Below, in pieces: positions 1 to 5,429 of a stretch of DNA of 11,894 nucleotides. The stretch lies in NCBI GenBank assembly GCA_002792915.1, contig PFPF01000050.1:1-11894 (forward strand), written 5' to 3'. The translations under genes and the position numbers were made by a program. The notes beneath the pieces are model-generated. The model did no database searches. It had not been told where the DNA came from and saw only the letters and a list, made by a program, of their open reading frames with translations. This DNA comes from Candidatus Micrarchaeota archaeon CG_4_10_14_0_2_um_filter_60_11. GTDB lineage: Archaea; Micrarchaeota; Micrarchaeia; Norongarragalinales; Norongarragalinaceae. Each line of letters begins with the position of its first letter. Within the stretch, counting starts at the first letter, position 1.

Positions 1-10
1 GCGCTAAATT

Positions 11-928
11 CTACGCCTTGCGTTTGCGGAGCGCGAGCTGCATCGCCGCGAGCAGGCCGCTGCTGAGCACGGTGTAGACGACCGGACCCGCCATCACCGC
101 GGAACCGAAAGCCGACGCGAGCGTTATCGCCAGCGCGGTGTTCTTCAACGAAGAGGCGACGCCCAGCGTTATCCGCTCTTCGCGGTTTTTGCCGGAAATC
201 CAGCCCACGGCGAACGGAACCGCGCAGAATGCGAATGCCGGAACCGCCAGCCAAAGCATGAGCTGCGCATTGGCGAAAATAAACGAAGCGCTCGGCGCTA
301 TGTTGCCCCACATCAGGAGCGCGATTATGACCGTGTTGATGCCCAGCCCGTGGGCGAGCAGCGGCTTTTCCAGCGCCGGAAGGCGCGCTATGACGAGCTT
401 TGCGGCCAGGAACGGAAGCAGGACCGCGAGCGCTATCGTCTGCGCGATGCCCGACGGATTCACGGAAACCTGCGCACCCGCGAAAACCGCTACGAGCAGC
501 GGCGTAAGCACGACGCTGGACAGGTTGGAAAACGCGGTCAGCGGCAGCGCGAGCGCGGCGCTCCCACCGAATAGCTCCGCGAAGAACGACAGGGAGATGG
601 CGGACGGCGCGACCGCGATTAACACGAGCCCGAGGAAAACCTCCTCGCCGAAGAAGCCTTTGAAAGCGTACGCAATCGCCCCGACGAGCACGAACTGCAC
701 CAAAAGCACGAACAGCGTTGTCCGCCAGCCTTTCGCGCACTGCTTCAATTTCCCGAGGCTTATCGAAAGGCTGCTTACGAGCATCAGCACCGCCAGAAGC
801 GGGAGCACGAACGGCTTGATGAGCAGGCCGTATGCGGGCAGGAACAAGCCGAGGGCTACCCCAAAGAGAATGAACGCCCAAAAGTAACGCCCTATGTCCG
901 TATCGGCATCTCCTTCACGCAGTTCCAA
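11..928 (-). CDS. Bile acid:sodium symporter (BASS/SBF)-like transporter
   Basis: A 305-aa polytopic membrane protein with about nine to ten hydrophobic helices, the usual size for the BASS/SBF superfamily (secondary transporters of organic anions). Two family signatures are visible. Residues 107-146 contain the APSAISLSF...LPLTAFSNL...LTPLLV pattern of the first crossover region. Residues 257-270 (ASSLKNTALA) match the second crossover region. In Na-coupled members that second region reads roughly EVGxQN; here the Glu is Ala258 and the Gln is Lys262, with Asn263 kept. Sodium coupling is therefore doubtful and the substrate cannot be named. Translation starts at a TTG, the only usual start after an in-frame TAA four codons upstream. 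The gene follows the CPBP-like gene by 40 nt on the same strand and may share its transcript. An AT-rich box at 941-951 could be its own promoter. The family call is firm; the substrate is unknown. Confidence 0.85.
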   Translation of the reverse strand: MELREGDADTDIGRYFWAFILFGVALGLFLPAYGLLIKPFVLPLLAVLMLVSSLSISLGKLKQCAKGWRTTLFVLLVQFVLVGAIAYAFKGFFGEEVFLGLVLIAVAPSAISLSFFAELFGGSAALALPLTAFSNLSSVVLTPLLVAVFAGAQVSVNPSGIAQTIALAVLLPFLAAKLVIARLPALEKPLLAHGLGINTVIIALLMWGNIAPSASFIFANAQLMLWLAVPAFAFCAVPFAVGWISGKNREERITLGVASSLKNTALAITLASAFGSAVMAGPVVYTVLSSGLLAAMQLALRKRKA

Positions 929-940
929 ACGCCGCCCGTG

Positions 941-951
941 TTATTTATTTA
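941..951 (-). promoter_or_regulatory. Possible TATA box ahead of BASS-like gene
   Basis: Read on the minus strand this is TAAATAAATAA, the only AT-rich block in the 40-nt gap between the CPBP-like and BASS-like genes. Its centre is about 18 nt from the TTG start, a little close for a leaderless transcript. It could equally be spacer within a two-gene operon. Confidence 0.35.
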
Positions 952-968
952 TCGGTTTGGTTTTGTTT

Positions 969-1586
969 TCAGAAAACGGTCAGCGCGAGCCAAGTTACCA
1001 AAAACAGAAAAAGGTTGGTGGCGGAGTGCGCTACAATTGCAGGCAAAAAGTTCCGCTTGCTCAGCATCCACAACCCGCCGAACAACAGGAAGGACGCAAA
1101 ACGCGCTACCAACGAGTAAACCGAAAAGTTGCCGTGATACGCGGCTAAGATAAACGCCGAAAACAGCAAACAGCAAACCGAAGACAAAAGTTCGTAGTGC
1201 TTGAAACTTAAACCCCGCCGGGAGCATAGCCTTTCTAAAACGTATAACCCCAAAAGCAAAAGCAAAACCAATAGGAACTGCTCGCTAACCGGCGCCAAAA
1301 CTACCGCCAAGAAAATCGGAATGCTCGCGTCATAAGACGGGGTCACGCCGAAAAGCCACGCGACGGACAAAACGACGAAAATCGCGGACGCCGCGGCCAG
1401 AAAAACGGTCTTGCGCCAGTCGCCCAACTCCAGCTTGATGTTCCTTATGAAAAAAACCAAAAAACGGCGTTGGCCGGGGTTGCCGGTTTTTTGAACGCGC
1501 TTCAAGAGCGCTTTGCGCCAAATCAGAATGGTGAAGAACGCCAAGGCTAACAAAAGATGTTGCGCGCATACCTCAAGTTCGCCCAC
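969..1586 (-). CDS. Divergent CPBP-family intramembrane protease homologue
   Basis: A 205-aa membrane protein with about six hydrophobic segments. It resembles the CPBP (CaaX protease and bacteriocin-processing, Abi) family of membrane-embedded proteases. The C-terminal half has the family layout: a first motif APVSEQ at residues 98-103, a histidine at 151 in AAYHG, and the third motif AHSATN at 186-191 with His187 and Asn191. The canonical first motif is EExxxR. Here the second Glu is Gln103 and the following Arg is absent, so activity may be altered or lost. The start is a GTG at 1586, about 24 nt downstream of an AT-rich box and without a Shine-Dalgarno sequence, consistent with a leaderless message. 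A basic stretch (residues 24-59) separates the first and second hydrophobic segments. It lies between S8e and a transporter gene, so context gives no substrate. The family call is moderate. Confidence 0.65.
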   Translation of the reverse strand: MGELEVCAQHLLLALAFFTILIWRKALLKRVQKTGNPGQRRFLVFFIRNIKLELGDWRKTVFLAAASAIFVVLSVAWLFGVTPSYDASIPIFLAVVLAPVSEQFLLVLLLLLGLYVLERLCSRRGLSFKHYELLSSVCCLLFSAFILAAYHGNFSVYSLVARFASFLLFGGLWMLSKRNFLPAIVAHSATNLFLFLVTWLALTVF

Positions 1587-1602
1587 GCTTACGCTAAGAA
1601 TT

Positions 1603-1616
1603 TAAAAATATAAAAG
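1603..1616 (-). promoter_or_regulatory. TATA-like promoter of CPBP-like gene, overlapping the S8e 3' end
   Basis: On the minus strand this reads CTTTTATATTTTTA. It is centred about 24 nt upstream of the GTG at 1586, the spacing expected for an archaeal leaderless transcript. The same T-rich tract begins 7 nt after the S8e stop codon, so it may also terminate S8e transcription (archaeal terminators are often simple T-tracts). Confidence 0.55.
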
Positions 1617-1622
1617 AGGGCG

Positions 1623-2048
1623 TTACGCCTTCTTTCCCTTGGTTTCCTTGGCTTCCTTGTCCTTGAGCAGCACCGCGTTTACCATGCCGCTCTGCCCGGG
1701 GCGGCTGGTGATGCGCGCGCGGCCCAGCTCGGTTTCGATTATGGTGCCCTTGGTCATGATGTTCTCGCGCGCGTAGTGGCGGTTGGCCGGGCATTCGGCC
1801 ACGTTCTTGATGCGCGACTTCTTGACGGCTGCGCCGTCGCTCACGTTCGCCCACGCGACAACGTCTGCCGCCACCTTGAGGCGGCCCCCGCGCGTGCGGA
1901 ACGACTTGCGCTTTTCCTTGTCGGTTTCGGCTTTCTTGGTGCGCGCGAAGAAACCGCCCTTGTGGCACAGCCGCTTGTCGCGCGCCGCGCGCTTGCGCGC
2001 GCCGCTGCCGCTGGTCTTGGTCTTCGCCCGCTTGTGATATTGAACCAT
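1623..2048 (-). CDS. rps8e: 30S ribosomal protein S8e
   Basis: A 141-aa basic protein of the small ribosomal subunit; the S8e family occurs in archaea and eukaryotes and is absent from bacteria. The diagnostic C-terminal block spans residues 82-128. It includes CPANRHYAREN, ITKG-type MTKGTIIETELG, and the RITSRPGQSGMVNAVL signature. The central GGRLKV and VAWANV segments also fit. The N-terminus is rich in Lys and Arg, as expected for rRNA contact. It is slightly longer than the usual ~125-130 aa because of a Lys/Glu-rich tail and a basic insertion near residues 37-50. The start is an ATG preceded by a GGGGG Shine-Dalgarno-like run (2059-2063) with 10-nt spacing. It lies 47 nt downstream of the 125-aa gene and has its own AT-rich box at 2095-2103. 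Confidence 0.95.
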   Translation of the reverse strand: MVQYHKRAKTKTSGSGARKRAARDKRLCHKGGFFARTKKAETDKEKRKSFRTRGGRLKVAADVVAWANVSDGAAVKKSRIKNVAECPANRHYARENIMTKGTIIETELGRARITSRPGQSGMVNAVLLKDKEAKETKGKKA

Positions 2049-2058
2049 CTATATTTTA

Positions 2059-2063
2059 CCCCC
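2059..2063 (-). promoter_or_regulatory. Shine-Dalgarno-like site of S8e
   Basis: The minus strand reads GGGGG, 10 nt before the ATG at 2048, inside the context TAGGGGGTAAAATATAG. It supports this ATG as the S8e start. It contrasts with the leaderless-looking starts of the CPBP-like and 125-aa genes. Confidence 0.5.
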
Positions 2064-2094
2064 TAAAAACAGGATGAAGAATAGGGGGCGCGCG

Positions 2095-2103
2095 TTTAAA
2101 ATA
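2095..2103 (-). promoter_or_regulatory. Candidate TATA box for S8e
   Basis: The minus strand reads TATTTTAAA, overlapping the TAA stop of the upstream 125-aa gene. A start site about 26 nt downstream would leave a leader of roughly 25 nt carrying the GGGGG site. Position and composition fit an archaeal promoter, but the evidence is only pattern and spacing. Confidence 0.4.
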
Positions 2104-2473
2104 CCTTCGCCGAAAGCTGGCGGAAAGGGCTGGGAAAAAAGCTGGATGCACGGCACGGCGGCTGCAAATAGTTCCTGTACGCGCTCGAAAGTTCCGCGCG
2201 CAGCTTCGCGGCAAGAAGGCGGGTATCAAAGTCTTGCACGCATACGCCGGTTTCGGGGTCTTGCACGCCTACGGTAATTTTGTCGAGTGCGCGGATTCCA
2301 CCCCTAACGGCAGCCGCAAGTTCTATTTCCCTCTTCTCGCGCGCGAGCCCGTGAATCTGCGGCCTTAAAGAATCCATGGCGCCGATGCGTACGCTGGAAT
2401 CCTTGTGCGCCAAGTCGGCGAGCGTTTTCTGGAACGTCTCTTCGGAGAAGCGGATTGGTTCGCGTTGAGGCAT
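2096..2473 (-). CDS. Hypothetical helical protein, 125 aa
   Basis: I do not recognise a family. The protein is soluble, without a signal peptide or membrane helix. It is predominantly helical up to about residue 104 and rich in Lys, Arg, Glu and Ala. Residues 14-48 (a helix, then HKDSSVRIGAMDSLRP) faintly resemble a HEAT-type helical hairpin. The last 20 residues (PPCRASSFFPSPF and beyond) change character and look unstructured. The open frame continues upstream of this start to 3220, antisense to the next gene. I place the start at the ATG at 2473 because an AT-rich box lies 22-34 nt upstream, giving a leaderless promoter arrangement, and because the longer version would overlap a well-supported gene. 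It precedes S8e by 47 nt on the same strand. High third-position GC in this frame supports real coding. Confidence 0.65.
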   Translation of the reverse strand: MPQREPIRFSEETFQKTLADLAHKDSSVRIGAMDSLRPQIHGLAREKREIELAAAVRGGIRALDKITVGVQDPETGVCVQDFDTRLLAAKLRAELSSAYRNYLQPPCRASSFFPSPFRQLSAKVF

Positions 2474-2494
2474 GGGTTTACTTGTGCGCCGCCC

Positions 2495-2507
2495 TTTTAA
2501 ATTATAT
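2495..2507 (-). promoter_or_regulatory. TATA box of the 125-aa gene (leaderless)
   Basis: The minus strand reads ATATAATTTAAAA. It is centred about 27 nt before the ATG at 2473 with no Shine-Dalgarno sequence between, the classic geometry for an archaeal leaderless mRNA. Confidence 0.65.
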
Positions 2508-2553
2508 CCGCGTGGCTGGAACGGGCATGCGGCGCGAAAACGCGTTGAAACTG

Positions 2554-2565
2554 CTTTTAAATATT
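2554..2565 (+). promoter_or_regulatory. TATA box of the pilus-platform operon (leaderless)
   Basis: CTTTTAAATATT is centred about 28 nt before the ATG at 2588, in an otherwise GC-rich region. It points away from the minus-strand TATA box at 2495-2507. The two divergent promoters are therefore about 60 nt apart and may share upstream elements. Confidence 0.65.
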
Positions 2566-2587
2566 CGTTAGTCGTGCTAGTTGCGTA

Positions 2588-4912
2588 ATGCCCCCGGCGC
2601 GCAAGGAGAAGGACAAGCAAGAGGACAAGTACTCGCTCGAGCCAGCGAAGCCGGGCAAGGCCAAGGGGCTTTACACCGACTTCGAGGAGGCGCTGAGGCG
2701 CGAGCGCAAGGTGGCGGAAAAGGAAAAGAAGGCCGAGAGGCCGCCGTTGTTCCTGCGCGTGACGCGGTGGCTGTACAAGAACTTCAAGTCGTACGGCAAG
2801 GGCGCCAAGTTCACGGACGAGGAAGCCCAGCAGTTCGCATTCATGGGCTGGGACGTGACGGCCGAGGAATTCTACGCGGCGTACAAGGCCATTTTCATGG
2901 TGGGCATAGCCGTCGGCGTGGTGCTGGGCGGCGCGGTTTACTACATGCTCTCGCAGATGGACTTGGGCACGCCGGGGCTGCTGGTCGCGGGCCTGTTCGT
3001 GCTCGCGCCCGTCGTGGCGAGCTTCATCTACAAGAGCTACCCCAAGTCGGTGGTCGAGCGCGAAAAAATGCTTTCGCTGGCGTACATCCCGGAAATCGTG
3101 AATTACCTGACGATGAGCATGCGGCTCATGCCCAACTTGGAAAAGGCGGTCGCGTTCGCGGCGAACCACGGGCAGGGCAAAATCGCGGAAGACTTGAAGA
3201 AGCTCGTGTGGGACGTGCAAATCGGCAGGTACGGCAGCATCGAGGAAGGGCTCGACGAATTGGCGTACAAGTGGGGCGACTACAACGAGGACTTCAAGCA
3301 GGCGCTCATGCTCATCCGCGCCAGCGTCCTGGAAGGCAACGTGCAGCGCCGCGAGGAGATTCTGGAAAAGGCGAGCGCGGACGTGCTCGAGGGAACGCGC
3401 GAAAAAATGGACTTGTACGCCCGCAAGCTCCAGCAGCCCACGGTTTACCTGTACTACTTCGGAATCCTGCTGCCCCTGCTGCTCGCGATAATACTCCCGA
3501 TAGGCGGCAGCATGACGGGCATGGCGCTCGCAAAGCCCGAGTACCTGTTCGTGGGGTACAACATCCTCATCCCGCTCGTGGTCTTCGCGTTCGGCACCAT
3601 GATAGTCGCGGGCAAGCCGCCGACTTACACGGCGCCTAAGATTCCCGAAGACTTCCCGGGCCTCCCGCCCGTCGGGCAGGCGAAAATTTTGGGCGTGACG
3701 ATGCCGTTCAGGTGGTTCGCCGTGCTGCTCGTCGTGAGCCTGGTCGCGCTCGGCTATTACGCGGACCAGGGGCTCTTGCAGGGCACGCTGAACGGGTTCG
3801 TGGTTCCGTTAAACGACGCGCTGAAATCCGCGAGCGGCGACGGCATCGACTTGCTTGGCGGCGCGGAGGGCATCACGATAGCCGGAACGCTGGGGCAAAT
3901 CCCGGCTTACGAGACGCCCGGCACGGAAAATTACGCGAGGGAATTGGACAAAATACCGCATTTCACGCTCTTCGACGCAAAATACGACGCCGCCGGCAAC
4001 GTCGAACGCGAGGCGGTGACGCTGTTCGACAGCCCGGTCTTCGTCGGCCAGTTCACGATTTTCGGCGTGCTCATCGGCATCTCGCTGGCCGTAAGCATCT
4101 GGCTTTCGGGAAAATACAGCGCGCGCAAGAAGATGCAGGACGAAATCCGCGCGATGGAAGGCGAGTTCAAGGACGCGCTTTACGTGCTCGCGTCGCGCCT
4201 CGGCGAGAACAAGCCCATCGAGGAGGCGCTCAAGAACGCCACCGAATTCCTGCCCAAATCCAGGATTTCCAACCGCATATTCAAGCGCATCCTCCAGAAC
4301 ATCACCACGATGGGCATGACGCTCGACGCGGCAGTGTTCGACAAGACCTTCGGCGCGATGAAGGACATGCCCTCGCGCACCATACAAAGCGGCATGCAGT
4401 TTTTGGTCGGCTCCATCGACTTGGGCGTGAACGTGGCGGCAAAGTCGCTCATCAACCTGGCGATGCAGCTTCGCAACTCGCAGAAGATAGACGAGTCGCT
4501 GAAGAGGCTGTTGCAGGACGTCACCACGATGCTCAGCACCATGTCCACCTTCGTGGCGCCAATCGTGCTCGCGGTAGTCAGCGCAATGCAGCGGCTCATC
4601 GTGAATTCGCTTTCGAGCACGGGCGCCGGCGAAGAACAGACGGACGCGGCGGGAACGCAGGGCTTCGGCATGACGAGCATGTTCACCAACAAGAAAGCGC
4701 TGGAAGGAATGGCCGACCCGGCGACCTTCATCGCCATAATGGGCGTCTACGTCATTGAAGTCGTCGTGCTCCTCACCTACTTCAACTCGCAAATCGAGGA
4801 GACGAACAACGAGCTGCACACTTACACGAGCATAGCGAAGACGCTGCCGCTGGCGGTCTTCCTCTACTGCACGGTCGTCTACTTCGCCAGCACAATGCTC
4901 GGAGGCGGTTGA
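2588..4912 (+). CDS. Two-domain type II secretion F / TadC-like pilus assembly membrane protein
   Basis: A 774-aa polytopic membrane protein with a charged cytoplasmic N-terminus (residues 1-98). It has two T2SS-F (GspF/PilC/TadC/ArlJ-type) helical domains at about 165-300 and 527-665, each tied to membrane helices. Hydrophobic segments lie near 102-121, 128-148, 286-306, 318-341, 375-391, 484-507, 653-668, 714-731 and 753-770. A polar segment of about 90 residues (392-483), probably extracytoplasmic, separates the two halves. Such proteins form the inner-membrane platform that, with a secretion ATPase, extrudes pilin-like subunits; large two-domain versions are known in archaeal type IV pilus loci. 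No ATPase or prepilin peptidase gene is in the window. The ATG start is supported by a TATA box 28 nt upstream; the coding pattern is strong throughout. The stop at 4910-4912 abuts the archaeosortase frame, implying coupled translation. Confidence 0.85.
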   Translation: MPPARKEKDKQEDKYSLEPAKPGKAKGLYTDFEEALRRERKVAEKEKKAERPPLFLRVTRWLYKNFKSYGKGAKFTDEEAQQFAFMGWDVTAEEFYAAYKAIFMVGIAVGVVLGGAVYYMLSQMDLGTPGLLVAGLFVLAPVVASFIYKSYPKSVVEREKMLSLAYIPEIVNYLTMSMRLMPNLEKAVAFAANHGQGKIAEDLKKLVWDVQIGRYGSIEEGLDELAYKWGDYNEDFKQALMLIRASVLEGNVQRREEILEKASADVLEGTREKMDLYARKLQQPTVYLYYFGILLPLLLAIILPIGGSMTGMALAKPEYLFVGYNILIPLVVFAFGTMIVAGKPPTYTAPKIPEDFPGLPPVGQAKILGVTMPFRWFAVLLVVSLVALGYYADQGLLQGTLNGFVVPLNDALKSASGDGIDLLGGAEGITIAGTLGQIPAYETPGTENYARELDKIPHFTLFDAKYDAAGNVEREAVTLFDSPVFVGQFTIFGVLIGISLAVSIWLSGKYSARKKMQDEIRAMEGEFKDALYVLASRLGENKPIEEALKNATEFLPKSRISNRIFKRILQNITTMGMTLDAAVFDKTFGAMKDMPSRTIQSGMQFLVGSIDLGVNVAAKSLINLAMQLRNSQKIDESLKRLLQDVTTMLSTMSTFVAPIVLAVVSAMQRLIVNSLSSTGAGEEQTDAAGTQGFGMTSMFTNKKALEGMADPATFIAIMGVYVIEVVVLLTYFNSQIEETNNELHTYTSIAKTLPLAVFLYCTVVYFASTMLGGG
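4901..4905 (+). promoter_or_regulatory. Shine-Dalgarno-like GGAGG at the platform/archaeosortase junction
   Basis: GGAGG lies in the last codons of the platform gene, followed by CGGTTGAAACG. It is well placed to start translation around 4909-4917. In that interval the only usual start codon, TTG at 4909, is out of frame with the archaeosortase, while the in-frame codons are GAA, ACG and CGC. Confidence 0.5.
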
Positions 4913-5429
4913 AACGCGCGAAAGCAAGAGCCAGGCGCGCAGGGCCGCGGAATTCCTGGCGGTTGCTGCGGTCGCATTCGCGATAGCCTATCTCGCGGCG
5001 GGGTTCGCTTCGCCCGCGCTCGCGTCCTTCACCGCAAGCGCTTCGCAGTCAATCCTCGCCCTAGCGGGCACCCCGACGGAAATCCGGTGGAACGCGGCCG
5101 ACGCTGCGCCGCACCTCGTGGGCAGCGGGTTCGACGCGCTGATAGGCGAGCTGTGCTGGGGGCGCATGGAAATCGCGGTGATAATCGCGGTAATTTTTGC
5201 GAGCATGGACCGCAGCTGGAAGCAGCGGCTGGCGGGCGCGGCGCTGGGCATCGTCGCGATAGTCGGGATATTCAACCCGCTGCGCATCGCGGCCAGCATT
5301 CTCTCAGGCAGCGAGTTCGTGCACGACGTCTTATTCAGGCTAACGCTACTGCTCGCGATAGTCGGCTGGTACGCGTTCTGGTACCTTTACCTGACGCGGC
5401 GCGCCCGGAAGGGAGGGTGTTGGCAATGA
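4911..5429 (+). CDS. Exosortase/archaeosortase-family transpeptidase homologue; start codon unresolved
   Basis: A small multi-spanning membrane protein of about 172 aa in this frame. It matches the exosortase/archaeosortase family, membrane cysteine enzymes that process and anchor proteins carrying a C-terminal tripartite signal. The expected catalytic triad is visible: Cys in ELCWGRMEI (codon 5154), Arg in FNPLRI (codon 5283) and His in EFVHDVLFR (codon 5322). About four membrane helices are predicted, fewer than in bacterial exosortases. No ATG, GTG or TTG occurs in frame between a stop at 4833 and a GTG at 5118. That GTG would remove the first membrane helix and begin only 12 residues before the catalytic Cys. 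Third-position GC is high from about 4914, so I extend the gene back to the upstream stop. A GGAGG at 4901-4905 sits where a ribosome site should be. The end overlaps the next gene by ATGA. The family call is good; the N-terminus is uncertain. Confidence 0.75.
   Translation, partial: ETRESKSQARRAAEFLAVAAVAFAIAYLAAGFASPALASFTASASQSILALAGTPTEIRWNAADAAPHLVGSGFDALIGELCWGRMEIAVIIAVIFASMDRSWKQRLAGAALGIVAIVGIFNPLRIAASILSGSEFVHDVLFRLTLLLAIVGWYAFWYLYLTRRARKGGCWQ
5411..5416 (+). promoter_or_regulatory. Ribosome binding site of the 491-aa protein
   Basis: GGGAGG lies 9 nt before the ATG at 5426, inside the 3' end of the archaeosortase gene. It favours this ATG over the in-frame GTG (5417) and TTG (5420) just upstream. 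Confidence 0.55.

Noticed and set aside
2101..2165. Frameshift in the 3' end of the 125-aa gene
   Set aside because: The tail changes composition, but no alternative frame gives a recognisable continuation and the gene ends cleanly at the S8e promoter; the evidence is too weak.
2474..3220. Upstream extension of the 125-aa minus-strand gene to about 374 aa
   Set aside because: It would run antisense through the strongly supported platform gene. Its residues are Arg/His-rich shadow composition, and a TATA box sits just upstream of the internal ATG at 2473.
2581..3639. Long plus-strand frame overlapping the platform gene
   Set aside because: Arg/Gly/Ala-rich shadow of the platform gene, typical of GC-rich DNA; no domains are visible.
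4909..4911. TTG overlapping the platform stop as the archaeosortase start
   Set aside because: Its frame is not the archaeosortase frame and loses coding character within about 15 codons. It works only if a base is missing from the assembly, so it is kept as a hypothesis under findings.
3809..4927. 372-aa minus-strand frame antisense to the platform gene
   Set aside because: Shadow frame with His/Arg/Val/Glu-rich composition; the sense strand encodes clear membrane helices and T2SS-F domains.
5087..5425. N-terminal extension of the 491-aa protein to 604 aa
   Set aside because: The extra residues are Arg-rich shadow of the archaeosortase gene. The ATG at 5426 has a good ribosome site and is followed directly by a membrane helix.
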